Shown here piece by piece: positions 17,343 through 26,288 of a stretch of 64,000 nucleotides of DNA (the first letter of the stretch is position 1; each line of letters begins with the position of its first letter). The DNA is from Palsa-504 sp963744005 (GTDB taxonomy: Bacteria; Actinomycetota; Actinomycetes; Streptosporangiales; Streptosporangiaceae): positions 149,654 to 213,653 of the forward strand of contig CAVURU010000001.1 of the NCBI GenBank assembly GCA_963744005.1, in the 5' to 3' direction. The notes beneath the pieces are model-generated. The model was not told the DNA's origin, did no database searches, and worked only from the letters and a program-made list of their open reading frames with translations. The position numbers and the translations under genes are program-made.

Positions 17343-18305
17343 CCCGGGTCGCCGCCATCGACTGCGGCACCAATTCGCTCCGGCTGCTGATCGCCGACGT
17401 TGATCTCGCCCGGGGCGTGCTGGCCGACGTCGTGCGCCGGATGGAGGTCGTCCGGCTGGGCCAGGGGGTGGACGAAACCGGACGGCTGGCCCCGGAAGCG
17501 CTCGCCCGGACCGCCCGGCGTGCTGCGCGACTACGCAGGCGTCATCGAATCCTGCGCCGCCCGCGCGGTGCGCATGGTCGCCACCAGCGCGACCAGGGAC
17601 GCCAGCAACTCCGGCACCTTCACCGAGCAGGTCACGGAGATTCTCGGCGTCGGGCCGGACGTGATCAGCGGAGCGCAGGAAGCCGAGCTGTCTTTCGCCG
17701 GCGCGACGGCCGAGCTGGCCGCCGCGGACGGCGGCCCGTTCCTGGTCACCGACATCGGCGGCGGGTCGACCGAGTTCGTGCTGGGCGCGGCGACCCCTCC
17801 CGGCGCCAGGCCGGCCGCTGACCGTGCCCGGCAGGCCATCTCGGTCAACATCGGCTGCGTCCGGATGACCGAACGGCATCTGCGCGGCGACCCGCCGTCA
17901 CGCCAGCAGATAGCGGCGGCCACCGCCGACATCGACGCGGCCCTGGACCGGGTGGCCGAGTCGGTCCCGGTCCGGCAGGCCCGGACGCTGGTCGGCCTGG
18001 CCGGCTCGGTGACCACGGTGGCGGGGATCGCGCTGGGGCTGCCGGCCTACGACGAGAACCGCATCCATCACTCGCGCATCTCGGCCGGTGCCGTGCGGGC
18101 CGTGACCGAGCGGCTGCTGGCCCAGACCCGCGCCGAGCGGGCCGCGATAGGCGTCATGCATCCGGGACGCGTCGACGTCATCGGCGGCGGTGCGCTCGTC
18201 CTGGACCGGATCATGCAGCGGCTCGGGTTCGACGAGGTGCTGGTCAGCGAGCACGACATCCTCGACGGGATCGCCTGGTCGCTGGCCGCAGCTGCCCCCG
18301 GGTGA
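17339..18305 (+). CDS. ppx: Ppx/GppA phosphatase, interrupted by a +1 frameshift
   Basis: The protein begins MTRVAAIDCGTNSLRLLIAD, the phosphate-1 motif of the sugar-kinase/Hsp70/actin-fold Ppx/GppA family. These enzymes hydrolyse inorganic polyphosphate or pppGpp. Near 17515-17520 (GCCCGGCGTGC) one extra base breaks the frame. The next frame continues directly with VLRDYAGVIESCAARAVRMV, TSATRDASN, and the second phosphate motif TDIGGGSTEFVLG. The rest follows the family to LVSEHDILDGIAWSLA at the C-terminus. Restored length is about 320 residues, typical of the short actinobacterial enzyme. It overlaps both neighbours by four bases. With all motifs kept, an indel error is more likely than a true pseudogene. 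Confidence 0.87.
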
Positions 18306-19123
18306 GCAACGGCCAGGAAGGGGCGCGCCGCCCGGGCGAGCCGGGGGGCGGCTGGCCGGGCGATCCGGCCGGCCCGGGTACCCCGGTCGCGCAGGGCGCC
18401 GGCGACGTGATCCGGCTGGCCGGCGCGGGCACGCTGGCCGAGCTCACCGCGCGGCAGTCGGTCTGCCGGGCTTGCCCCCGGCTGGTGAGCTGGCGTGAAG
18501 AGGTGGCACAGACCCGCCGCCGGGCCTTCCGGGACGAGCCCTACTGGGGGCGTCCCATCCCGGGCTGGGGCGCGGAGCGGCCGCGAGTCCTGATCGTGGG
18601 CCTCGCGCCCGCAGCGCATGGCGGCAACCGTACCGGCCGGATCTTCACCGGCGATCGCAGCGGCGACTTCCTGTTCGCCTCGCTGTACCGGTGCGGGTTC
18701 GCCGTGCAGCCGACCAGCGTGGCGGCCGACGACGGCCAGCGCCTGATCGAGGCCCGGATGGTGGCTGCGGTCCGCTGCGCGCCGCCGGACAACAAGCCGT
18801 CACCCGCCGAGCGGGACACGTGCGCGCCCTGGCTGGCCGCCGAGCTGAAGCTGGTCGCTGACGGGCTGCGGGTCATCGTGTGCCTGGGCGGGTTTGCCTG
18901 GCGGGCCATGTGGCCGGTGCTGGGCCAGGCTGGCTTCACGCTGCCGCGGCCGCGGCCGGCGTTCGGCCATGGTGCCGAAGCACAGGTCGGCGGTCCGGGC
19001 GTGCCCGCCGTGCTGCTCATCGGCTGCTATCACCCGAGCCAGCAGAACACCTTCACCGGCCGTGTCACGCCGGCCATGCTCGATGCGGTGTTTTCCCGGG
19101 CCCGCTCGGCGGCCGGCCTGTAA
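18302..19123 (+). CDS. uracil-DNA glycosylase, family 5 (UdgB-like)
   Basis: A 273-residue DNA-repair enzyme that removes uracil and some deaminated purines from DNA. Cysteines at CRACPRLVSW (residues ~55-64) and further downstream fit the iron-sulfur ligands of family 4/5 enzymes. The active-site motif is GLAPAAHGGNRTGRIFTGD (residues ~101-119); the Ala-rich form with no catalytic Asp or Asn at the usual place is characteristic of family 5. The second motif is GCYHPSQQNTFTG near the C-terminus. The first ~40 residues are Gly/Pro-rich and probably disordered. GTG start overlaps the ppx stop as GTGA. It ends a five-gene overlapping run and is followed by an AT-richer gap. Confidence 0.88.
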   Translation: MSNGQEGARRPGEPGGGWPGDPAGPGTPVAQGAGDVIRLAGAGTLAELTARQSVCRACPRLVSWREEVAQTRRRAFRDEPYWGRPIPGWGAERPRVLIVGLAPAAHGGNRTGRIFTGDRSGDFLFASLYRCGFAVQPTSVAADDGQRLIEARMVAAVRCAPPDNKPSPAERDTCAPWLAAELKLVADGLRVIVCLGGFAWRAMWPVLGQAGFTLPRPRPAFGHGAEAQVGGPGVPAVLLIGCYHPSQQNTFTGRVTPAMLDAVFSRARSAAGL

Positions 19124-19710
19124 ATACCAGGACCGATTACTTAAAGCTAATGTCGATCATGAAATAATTACACTCTGCATTCCCTTAAAAATGGCACCGG
19201 GGGCCAATAAAAAGTGCCCGGGGTATTTAGTCACTCCCCGCCCCGGCATTTGCGCGGACGGTATTATGGGCGTGCCCCCGTAGCCCAAAGGAAGAGGCCG
19301 ACCCCCTAAAAGGGTCCGCAGTGTCGGTTCAACTCCGACCGGGGGTACTTATGATCATCTACGGCCGCGCCATTCTGGATTAATGCGCTCTGGCCTGGCT
19401 TTTTGCCGATGTGAAGATCAACTAGCTAAATGCTGCATGACCATATTGCCCCATTTAGGGGACAAATCCTGATATCGCCATCTCGGTCCGGGTGAAATGA
19501 TCTTGCCGGGGGCGGCCCGTGACCATAGACCGCTACGGCCGCAGGACCGATAGGCGCTGCCACGGCCCAGGATAAGGCGGAACGGAACCAGGCTCGGGCG
19601 CACCGGCCATCATGCGTGCAGCCAGCGGGTGGTCCGCTGAAGAGCGCGGCCGGGCCGCGCCGGGCTGGCGGCCGGAACAGGCTCAGCGGCCGCCTGCGCC
19701 GGAGGCGGCG
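19124..19710. other. AT-richer intergenic island containing one tRNA gene
   Basis: Bases 19124-19260 and 19348-19620 are visibly poorer in G+C than anything else in the window, with runs such as TTAAAGCTAATG, GAAATAATTACAC and CCAATAAAAAG. Apart from the tRNA at 19274-19347 I find no convincing protein gene; short ORFs here lack ribosome sites and recognisable sequence. The composition and the tRNA suggest an old integration site or a fragment acquired from a mobile element. I see no integrase gene and no clear duplicated tRNA end. Confidence 0.5.
19274..19347 (+). tRNA. atypical class I tRNA, anticodon UAA, C at position 33
   Basis: A full cloverleaf can be drawn. The acceptor is GCCCCCG with CGGGGGT (first pair G-U), positions 8-9 are TA, and a D arm GCCC/AGGC follows. 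The anticodon stem is GACCC/GGGTC with loop CCTAAAA, a six-base variable loop comes next, and the T arm is GTCGG TTCAACT CCGAC. Discriminator is A; CCA is not encoded. The anticodon (19307-19309) is UAA, which would read the leucine codon UUA. However, bacterial tRNA-Leu is class II with a long variable arm, and U33 is replaced by C. A possible -10 box TATTAT (19262-19267) lies seven bases before G1. It may be a mobile-element tRNA, a specialised tRNA or a decaying gene; its amino acid cannot be assigned. Confidence 0.7.
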
Positions 19711-19944
19711 CTAGACCCCGCTCAGGCGCAGCCGCCTGCGCATCTCGTATTCGTGCACGATGGCGTAGGCGTAGCCGCAGGAGATGCCGCCGTCGTCGGC
19801 GAGCCAGTGAGCGCGCTCTTCGCTGCGCAGGAAGGCGGGACCAGATTCCAGACGGTGAAACCACTCAGCGAGGCTACGGCCGGTCACGACCGGGATGCGG
19901 GCGATCAGGCTGCTGTGCAGATTCGGTGAGTGGATCAGCGACAA
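19711..19944 (-). CDS. small DUF4287-like protein
   Basis: From TTG 19944, preceded by GGAGG with six-base spacing, the product is 77 residues: MSLIHSPNLHSSLIARIPVV, then GRSLAEWFHRLESGP, ERAHWLADDGGISCGYA and YAIVHEYEMRRRLR. The GRSL-x-x-WF start and the closing G-x-A-x-AIVHEY helix recall DUF4287, a small helical domain of unknown function common in actinobacteria. The resemblance is from memory of the pattern and should be treated as moderate. A longer in-frame extension to 19989 exists but has no ribosome site. It stands alone between the AT-rich tRNA island and the thiolase gene. Confidence 0.55.
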   Translation of the reverse strand: MSLIHSPNLHSSLIARIPVVTGRSLAEWFHRLESGPAFLRSEERAHWLADDGGISCGYAYAIVHEYEMRRRLRLSGV

Positions 19945-20028
19945 CTGGCACCTCCAAGGAAGCTTCCTCTTGAGCTGAGAGTGCCCCATCCGAGGCCACC
20001 TGGCAACCCCCAGGCGGTTACCAAATGT

Positions 20029-21249
20029 TCAACTGAGCCGCTCGAAGATCATGGCCATGCCCTGCCCGCCGCCCACGCACATGGTTTCCAGGCCCAGGGT
20101 GGCGTCGTGACATTGCAGGCTGTTCAGCAACGTGGTGGTGATCCGGGCGCCGGTCATGCCGAACGGATGGCCGACCGCGATGGCGCCGCCGTTCACGTTG
20201 AGCTTGTCCAGCTCGACGCCGAGGTCGGCCGCCGACGGGATGACCTGAGCCGCGAACGCCTCGTTCATCTCGACCAGGTCGATATCGGAGATGGCCATCC
20301 CCGCCCGGGCCAGGGCCCGCCGGGAGGCCGCCACCGGTCCCAGGCCCATGACCTCGGGGGAGAGCGCCGACAGGCCCGAGGAGACGATCCGGGCCAGGGG
20401 CGTGATGCCGAGCTCAGCCGCCTTCACGTCACTCATCACGATCACCGCGGCCGCTCCGTCGTTGAGCGGGCAGCAGTTTCCCGCCGTCACCGTGCCGTCC
20501 GGGCGGAAGGCCGGCGGCAGCGCGGCCAGGCCCTCGAGGGTCGTGCCGGGCCGCGGGCCGTCGTCCGCGGCGACCACGGTCCCGTCGGGCAGGGTCACCG
20601 GCGTTATCTCACGCGACCAGAAGCCGTCCGCGACGGCCTTCTCGGCCAGGTTCTGCGAGCGGACGGCGAACTCGTCCTGCTGCTCGCGGCTGACGCCGCG
20701 GAGCCCGGCCACGTTCTCCGCCGTCTGGCCCATGGCGATGTACACGTCCGGCAGGGTCCCGTCCGCGCGCGGGTCGTGCCAGCCGCCGCCGCCTCCGGCG
20801 CTGGCCTGGGCCGTCCGGGCCTGAGCCGCGCCGAAGCGGGCGTTCTGGGTTTCCGGCAGCGAATCGCTGCTGCCCCTGATGAAGCTGCTCACCGACTCCA
20901 CCCCGGCCGAGATGAAGACATCCCCCTCACCGGCCTTGATGGCGTGGAACGCCATCCGGGTGGTCTGCAGCGACGACGCGCAGTACCGCGTGACCGTGGT
21001 CCCGGGCAGCTGGTCGTAGCCGAGCAGGACCGCGACCACCCGGGCCATGTTGAAGCCCTGCTCGCCGCCGGGCATGCCGCAGCCGAGCAGCAGGTCCTCG
21101 ACCGCGGCCGGATCGAGCTGCGGGACCTTGGCCAGGGCGGCCGTCACCAGCTGGGCGGCCAGGTCGTCCGGGCGGATGCCGGTCAGCGAGCCCTTGAACG
21201 CCCGGCCGATCGGCGACCGCGCGGTGGCGACGATCACTGCTTCGGGCAT
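20029..21249 (-). CDS. acetyl-CoA C-acyltransferase (thiolase)
   Basis: A 406-residue thiolase, the standard length, beginning EAVIVATARSPIGRAFKGSL. The nucleophilic Cys is in TRYCASSLQT (residues ~86-95). The central conserved block VEMNEAFAAQVIP supplies the NEAFA motif, the catalytic His is in GGAIAVGHPFGMTGAR, and the second Cys is in ETMCVGGGQGMAMIFERL at the C-terminus. It either condenses acetyl-CoA units or cleaves 3-ketoacyl-CoA in fatty-acid oxidation; the motif set does not decide direction. ATG 21249 is preceded by GAGGAGG. An upstream in-frame extension lacks homology. It is divergent from cbs, with a ~70-base shared promoter region. Confidence 0.9.
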   Translation of the reverse strand: MPEAVIVATARSPIGRAFKGSLTGIRPDDLAAQLVTAALAKVPQLDPAAVEDLLLGCGMPGGEQGFNMARVVAVLLGYDQLPGTTVTRYCASSLQTTRMAFHAIKAGEGDVFISAGVESVSSFIRGSSDSLPETQNARFGAAQARTAQASAGGGGGWHDPRADGTLPDVYIAMGQTAENVAGLRGVSREQQDEFAVRSQNLAEKAVADGFWSREITPVTLPDGTVVAADDGPRPGTTLEGLAALPPAFRPDGTVTAGNCCPLNDGAAAVIVMSDVKAAELGITPLARIVSSGLSALSPEVMGLGPVAASRRALARAGMAISDIDLVEMNEAFAAQVIPSAADLGVELDKLNVNGGAIAVGHPFGMTGARITTTLLNSLQCHDATLGLETMCVGGGQGMAMIFERLS

Positions 21250-21319
21250 GTCACGAGCCTCCTCGGCATAGGGTTTTCTCCAGAGTATTCTCCTGGCCGC
21301 CGAGCCTGGAAGGACATCC

Positions 21320-22720
21320 ATGCAGGTATATGACTCGCTGAGCGGGCTGGTCGGGAATACCCCGCTTGTCCGCCTCCGGTCGGTGACCCGGGAGATCCCC
21401 GGCCCGGCCGTCCTGGCCAAAGTCGAGTATTTCAACCCCGGCGGATCGGTCAAGGACCGCATCGCCCTGCGGATGGTCGCGGCGGCCGAGCAGTCGGGAG
21501 CCCTGCGGCCCGGCGGCACGATCGTGGAGCCCACGTCGGGCAATACCGGAGCCGGCCTGGCCATCGTGGCGGCCGAGCGCGGTTACCGGTGCGTCTTCGT
21601 CTGCCCGGACAAGGTGGCCCAGGATAAGATCAGCGTCCTGCGGGCCTACGGGGCCGAGGTGGTGGTCTGCCCGGGCACGGTCGCGCCCGATCACCCGGAC
21701 TCCTACTACAGTGTCGCGCGCAGGCTGGCCGCCGAGGCGCCCGGCGGCTGGCAGCCCGACCAGTACGCGAACCAGGAGAACCCGGCCTCGCATTACGCCA
21801 GCACCGGCCCGGAGATCTGGTCCCAGACCGACGGGGCGGTGACCCACTTCGTGGCGGGCATCGGCACCGGCGGCACCATCACCGGAGCCGGACGCTACCT
21901 CAAGGAGGTCTCCGGCGGCGCGGTGCGGGTCATCGGGGCCGACCCCGAAGGCTCGGTGTACTCGGGCGGATCCGGCCGGCCCTACCTGGTCGAGGGCGTG
22001 GGCGAGGACATCTGGCCCGCGACCTACGATCCCTCGGTGTGCGACGACATCATCGCGGTCAGCGACGCCGAGTCGTTTGGCATGACCCGGCGGCTCGCCC
22101 GTGAGGAGGCCCTGCTGGTCGGCGGCTCATCCGGGCTGGCCGTCGCGGTCGCGCTCCGGGTGGCGGCCACGGCCGGGCCCGGGGCCGTCATCGTGGTGCT
22201 GCTCCCGGACGGCGGCCGCGGCTACCTGTCCAAGATCTTCAACGACGAGTGGATGACCGACTACGGCTTCCTGTCCGCGCAGACCTCGGAGCCGCTCGTC
22301 GCTGACGTGCTGGGCCGCCGGGCGCGCGAGCTGCCCGAGCTGGTGCACGTCCACCCGGAGGAGAACGTCGGGGCCGCCATCGCGCTGCTGCGAGAGTATG
22401 ACGTCTCGCAGCTCCCGGTGGTGAAGCAGGAGCCCCCGCTGATGGCGGCCGAGGTGATCGGATCGGTCGTGGAGCGTGATCTCCTCGACGCCCTGGTGGC
22501 GGGCCGGGCCCGGCCGTCAGATCCGGTCGAGGGGCACATGTCGCCCCCGCTGCCGACCGTGGGCTCCGGCGAGCCGGTGTCCCGCGCGGTCATCGCCCTG
22601 GAGAAGGCGGGCGCGGCGGTGGTGCACGTCAACGGCAAACCATCGAGCCTGCTCACCCGGCAGGACGTGCTGACCTTCCTGGCCGCCAGCAGCGCCGGGG
22701 CGCAGGAGAGGACTTCATGA
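21320..22720 (+). CDS. cbs: cystathionine beta-synthase
   Basis: A 466-residue PLP enzyme that condenses homocysteine with serine to cystathionine, the first step of reverse transsulfuration. The N-terminal catalytic domain has GNTPLVRL, the PLP lysine in NPGGSVKDRIALRM (residues ~41-54), PTSGNTGAGLA and GTGGTITGAGRYLKE. From residue ~335 a pair of CBS domains follows (VHPEENVGAAIALLREYDVS, MSPPLPTVGSGEPVSRAV), which in relatives can bind S-adenosylmethionine or adenosine nucleotides. O-acetylserine sulfhydrylases share the catalytic domain but lack this tail. The gene overlaps metB by ATGA at 22717-22720, forming a two-step transsulfuration operon. Confidence 0.92.
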   Translation: MQVYDSLSGLVGNTPLVRLRSVTREIPGPAVLAKVEYFNPGGSVKDRIALRMVAAAEQSGALRPGGTIVEPTSGNTGAGLAIVAAERGYRCVFVCPDKVAQDKISVLRAYGAEVVVCPGTVAPDHPDSYYSVARRLAAEAPGGWQPDQYANQENPASHYASTGPEIWSQTDGAVTHFVAGIGTGGTITGAGRYLKEVSGGAVRVIGADPEGSVYSGGSGRPYLVEGVGEDIWPATYDPSVCDDIIAVSDAESFGMTRRLAREEALLVGGSSGLAVAVALRVAATAGPGAVIVVLLPDGGRGYLSKIFNDEWMTDYGFLSAQTSEPLVADVLGRRARELPELVHVHPEENVGAAIALLREYDVSQLPVVKQEPPLMAAEVIGSVVERDLLDALVAGRARPSDPVEGHMSPPLPTVGSGEPVSRAVIALEKAGAAVVHVNGKPSSLLTRQDVLTFLAASSAGAQERTS

Positions 22721-23862
22721 GCGATCACGACGCGTTCGAGACCCGGGCCATTCACGCCGGCCAGGAGCCGGATCCGCTGACCGGGGCCGTGGTGCCGCCG
22801 ATCTACCAGACCTCCACCTTCAAGCAGGACGGCGTGGGCGGACTCCGCGGCGGATACGAGTACTCCCGCTCGGCCAACCCGACCAGGACGGCGCTCGAGC
22901 AGTGCCTGGCCGCGCTGGAGGAAGGCCCGGCCGCCCTGGCCTTCGCCTCCGGGCTGGCCGCCGAAGACGGCCTGCTCCGGACGGTGTGCTCACCCGGCGA
23001 TCACGTGCTCATCCCCGATGATGCGTACGGCGGCACGTACCGGCTGTTCGCCCGGGTGCTGGCCGGCTGGGGCCTCAGCCACGACGTCGTGGCCATGTCC
23101 GACCTCGCGGCCGTCCGGGAGCGGCTGGCCGCCCGGCCGGTGAAGCTGATCTGGATCGAGACCCCGACCAACCCGCTGCTCAGCATCGCTGACATCCGGG
23201 CCGTGGCCGCCCTGGCCCGCGAGGCGGGCGCCATGCTGGTCGTGGACAACACCTTCGCGTCCCCCTACCTGCAGCAGCCGCTCACCCTGGGGGCCGACGT
23301 GGTGGTCCACTCGACCACGAAGTACCTGGGCGGTCACTCCGACGTCATCGGCGGCGCGGTCGTGGTGTCGGATCCGGAGCTGGCCGAGCGGATCGCCTTC
23401 ACCCGCAACGCCACCGGCGGCGTGCCCGGGCCGTTCGACGCCTGGCTGACGCTGCGCGGCGTCAAGACGCTGGCCGTGCGGATGGACCGGCACTGCCGCA
23501 ACGCCATGCGGATCGCCCAGATGCTGTCCGAGCATCCCGCGGTGGCCGAGGTTTTCTATCCGGGCCTGCCCGGCCACCCGGGCCACAAGACCGCGCAGGA
23601 GCAGATGCGCGCCTTCGGCGGGATGGTGTCGTTCCGGCTGGCGGCCGGCGAGCAGGAGGCCGTCCGCGCCTGCGGCCGGACCCGGCTGTTCACCCTGGGG
23701 GAATCGCTGGGCGGCGTCGAGTCGCTGATCGAGCATCCGGGCCGGATGACGCACGCCTCCGTGGCCGGCTCGGTCCTGGAGGTCCCGGCTGACCTGATCA
23801 GGCTGTCAGTCGGGATAGAGGACGGCGACGACCTGCTGGACGACCTGCGCCAGGCGCTGTGA
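22717..23862 (+). CDS. metB: cystathionine gamma-synthase / gamma-lyase
   Basis: A 381-residue Cys/Met-metabolism PLP enzyme. Key segments are TRAIHAGQEPDPLTGAVVPP at the N-terminus, YEYSRSANPTRTALEQCLA, the PLP-lysine motif STTKYLGGHSDVIGGA (residues ~199-214), and GGVESLIEHPGRMTHAS near the C-terminus. The same fold performs cystathionine gamma-synthesis (O-acyl-homoserine plus cysteine) or gamma-lysis to cysteine. Pairing with cbs in one overlapping operon suggests reverse transsulfuration to cysteine, so the lyase reaction is plausible even though the sequence resembles actinobacterial MetB. Sequence alone does not separate the two. Confidence 0.88.
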   Translation: MSDHDAFETRAIHAGQEPDPLTGAVVPPIYQTSTFKQDGVGGLRGGYEYSRSANPTRTALEQCLAALEEGPAALAFASGLAAEDGLLRTVCSPGDHVLIPDDAYGGTYRLFARVLAGWGLSHDVVAMSDLAAVRERLAARPVKLIWIETPTNPLLSIADIRAVAALAREAGAMLVVDNTFASPYLQQPLTLGADVVVHSTTKYLGGHSDVIGGAVVVSDPELAERIAFTRNATGGVPGPFDAWLTLRGVKTLAVRMDRHCRNAMRIAQMLSEHPAVAEVFYPGLPGHPGHKTAQEQMRAFGGMVSFRLAAGEQEAVRACGRTRLFTLGESLGGVESLIEHPGRMTHASVAGSVLEVPADLIRLSVGIEDGDDLLDDLRQAL

Positions 23863-23882
23863 CCCGGCCGGGCCCGCCGGGG

Positions 23883-24191
23883 TCAGTTCCGCCCGGCGGG
23901 TGAGCTCTCCCGGCCGCTGGCCGCCGGGGCCTGCGGCCTGGGCTTGTAGGCCAGGGTGAACCAGGCGCCCACGGCGAAGATGATGCCCACCACCAGCGAT
24001 CCGGTCGCCCGGAGCGGGTGGTGGCCGACTGACCCGTCGATATGGCCCGGGACGAAGCCGGGCAGCGACCGGGCGGGCACGGCCATGTAGATGACGGCGG
24101 CCACGATGAACACGGCGGCGATCACGCCGAAGGCCACGGCCAGGATCGTCTTTCCTGACGACCGGTCCGGTGACCCGTTGGTAGAGCTCAC
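23883..24191 (-). CDS. small two-helix membrane protein
   Basis: A 102-residue protein with two clear membrane helices: ILAVAFGVIAAVFIVAAVIYMAV (residues ~16-38) and ATGSLVVGIIFAVGAWFTLAY (residues ~62-82). A short Gly/His-containing loop (GHIDGSVGHHPLRA) separates them, and the ends are polar. Such short proteins are common in actinomycetes without known function. It lies between the convergent metB gene and the upstream VWA gene, which shares its strand. A GGAGG-like site (AGGGAGGAACC) precedes the ATG. I do not recognise a family. Confidence 0.65.
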   Translation of the reverse strand: MSSTNGSPDRSSGKTILAVAFGVIAAVFIVAAVIYMAVPARSLPGFVPGHIDGSVGHHPLRATGSLVVGIIFAVGAWFTLAYKPRPQAPAASGRESSPAGRN

Positions 24192-24243
24192 GGTTCCTCC
24201 CTGCGGGCGGCGATCCGGGCGAGCCGCAGCCGATGAGAAAAAT

Positions 24244-26232
24244 CTACCGTCGGCTCGACCTGCGGGTGCGCAGGAAGTCGCGGATCACGTACTCGCCGAG
24301 TTGATCGGGCCCGGCTTGCAGCACCCGCCCCCCGTTCCGCTTGGCCACGTTGTCGACGAACGAGGTGAGCCGGATGTCGTCGGCCAGCATGAAGATGTTG
24401 AGCGCCGCATGGCGCCGGGTCATCTTGTCCACCTCGGCCAGGGTGACCTCGAGGGTCTCCGGCGAGGGCGGCCAGTCGAACCAGGACCGCCCGTCCCGCT
24501 GCAGGTGAGCCGTGGGCTCGCCGTCGGTCACGATCAGCACGACCGGCTCATGCTCGGGGTGCCGGTCGATGTGCCGCCCGGCCAGCATCAGCGCGTGATG
24601 CAGGTTGGTGCCCTGGACCATGTCCCAGCCCAGCCCGGCCAGGTCGGTCTCCCGCAGTTCACGTGCGTAATTGGAGAAGCCCACCACCTGGACGGCGTCC
24701 TGCGGGTACCTGGTCCGCAGCAGCGAGTGCAGCGCGAGCGCGGTCTGCTTGGCCGCCGCCCACGTCCCCCGCAGCTGCATCGAGTAGGACAGGTCGACCA
24801 GCAGGGACACCACCGCCGAGGTGCGCCGCTCGGTCTCGGAGACCTCGAAGTCCCGGGCCGACAGCCGGACCCGGGGTCCGCGGCCGGGCTCCGGCTCCTC
24901 GCGGGTCCGCGCCTGCCCGCGGAACAGCGCGTTCCGGACCGTGGCCGGCACGTCGAGAGGCTGCTCGTCGCCGAACTCCCAGGGCCGGGTAGTCCCGGTG
25001 AGCTCACCGGCCTGCCCGGCGTCACGCTGGTCGTGGTCACCGAAGCGGCTGCCGAAGCTCATGTCGGCGAAGATCCGGCGCAGGGCCGTGTCGCCCAGCC
25101 GGCGCACCGCCTTGGGCGTGAGCTCGAGCTGGCCGCCGTTGCGGGTCAGGTAGCCCTGCCGCTCGAGTTCCCGTTCCATCCGGCGCAGCGCCTGGACGTC
25201 GTCGACGGCCTGCCGGCCGAAGGCGCGGCGCACCGCCTCCTCGTCGATGTCGTCCATGCTCGCGCCCGGGTAGTCCTGGCCGAGCGCATTCTCCAGGTCG
25301 GCCAGGTCGGCCAGCTCGGCCAGGGCGGTGGTCGCGTCGCCGAGGCCGAGCGGTTCCTCGCCGGACATCTGGACGTTGCCCATGTTGCCCATCCGGTCCA
25401 GGTCAGGCCGCCGGGACCGGAGGGCGTCGGCCAGCTGCGCCATCTCGCTGGCCAGCCCGGCGTCCTGCATGGCGTTCGACATCAGCTCAGCCAGCTCGGC
25501 CCGCTGCTCCGGGCTGAGCGACCGCAGCAGCCGCTCGGCCGCGGCCATCCGGGTGGCCAGTGAATCGACCAGCTCCTCGAGGTTGCGCGGGTTGTCCGGG
25601 AACAGGTCGCCGTACCGTTCCATGAACTGGTCGAAGTCGTCCTGGGTGTGGTTGCCCTGGGCGTCGGCGGCCAGCATCGAGTTCAGGTCGCTGAGCATGT
25701 CCTTGATCCGCTGCATGGCCTGCGGGTCGGGAGACTGCAGCGCCTGGCGCATGCCGCGGAACTGGCTGTCGAGGACCTCGTTGCGCAGCAGCTGCCGCAG
25801 CCGCTCGAAGGTCTGCCGGGCGGCATCGGACCGCCAGTCGTAGTCGGCCAGCCGCTGGATGGCCTGGGCCGTGTCATCCGGCAGCGTGTCCAGGTCGGCC
25901 TCGCGCATCCGGGCCTCGTCGCTCGGGTCGGGGAACAGCTCGGCCCGTTCCTGGCCGACGGCGGTGTCGAGCAGGGCCCGGGCCTGTTCCAGGATGCCGT
26001 CCAGGCGGCCGCTGCTGCGGATCTCCCGCTGCCGCTCCCGGACCCGGCGCAGCATGTCGTCCAGGCCGCGGCGGTCCGCGGTGCCCCGCCGGAGCAGGTC
26101 CCGCAGCGCGTCAGCCGGGCTGGCACCCTCGAGGATCGCGTCACCCATGTCGTCCAGGGCGCCGCGGACGTCGTAGGCATCCGCCAGCGGGTCTGGGCCG
26201 TCGTCGTACGGGCCGTACCGGTAATTCGCCAT
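24244..26232 (-). CDS. VWA-domain protein of the MoxR/chelatase-partner type
   Basis: A 662-residue soluble protein. The first ~400 residues are charged, helical and largely without low-complexity hydrophobic runs. From about residue 440 the C-terminal part is a von Willebrand A domain: VVSLLVDLSYSMQLRGTW carries the D-x-S-x-S metal-site motif, and VLIVTDGEPTAHL supplies the later MIDAS Asp. Such proteins are partners of chelatase-like AAA ATPases and remodel protein complexes or insert metals in known cases (BchD/BchI, NorD/NorQ). Start ATG 26232 lies immediately downstream of the AAA gene on the same strand, supporting a two-component machine. The substrate is unknown here. Confidence 0.82.
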   Translation of the reverse strand: MANYRYGPYDDGPDPLADAYDVRGALDDMGDAILEGASPADALRDLLRRGTADRRGLDDMLRRVRERQREIRSSGRLDGILEQARALLDTAVGQERAELFPDPSDEARMREADLDTLPDDTAQAIQRLADYDWRSDAARQTFERLRQLLRNEVLDSQFRGMRQALQSPDPQAMQRIKDMLSDLNSMLAADAQGNHTQDDFDQFMERYGDLFPDNPRNLEELVDSLATRMAAAERLLRSLSPEQRAELAELMSNAMQDAGLASEMAQLADALRSRRPDLDRMGNMGNVQMSGEEPLGLGDATTALAELADLADLENALGQDYPGASMDDIDEEAVRRAFGRQAVDDVQALRRMERELERQGYLTRNGGQLELTPKAVRRLGDTALRRIFADMSFGSRFGDHDQRDAGQAGELTGTTRPWEFGDEQPLDVPATVRNALFRGQARTREEPEPGRGPRVRLSARDFEVSETERRTSAVVSLLVDLSYSMQLRGTWAAAKQTALALHSLLRTRYPQDAVQVVGFSNYARELRETDLAGLGWDMVQGTNLHHALMLAGRHIDRHPEHEPVVLIVTDGEPTAHLQRDGRSWFDWPPSPETLEVTLAEVDKMTRRHAALNIFMLADDIRLTSFVDNVAKRNGGRVLQAGPDQLGEYVIRDFLRTRRSSRR

Positions 26233-26245
26233 GACGTGCCTCTTT

Positions 26246-26288
26246 AGGTCCGGTAGACGCTCGTGTTCAGGTCCGGTAGACGTTCGTG
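26246..26288 (-). repeat. 20-base tandem duplication at the 3' end of the AAA gene
   Basis: AGGTCCGGTAGACGCTCGTG (26246-26265) and AGGTCCGGTAGACGTTCGTG (26269-26288) differ at one base and have a 23-base period. On the minus strand each copy encodes VYRT followed by a stop. The second copy therefore looks like a duplicated gene end lying between the AAA stop and the VWA start. Confidence 0.8.

Noticed and set aside
19274..19347. bldA-type tRNA-Leu(UAA)
   Set aside because: The anticodon matches, but the variable loop is only six bases and position 33 is C; tRNA-Leu should have a long variable arm.
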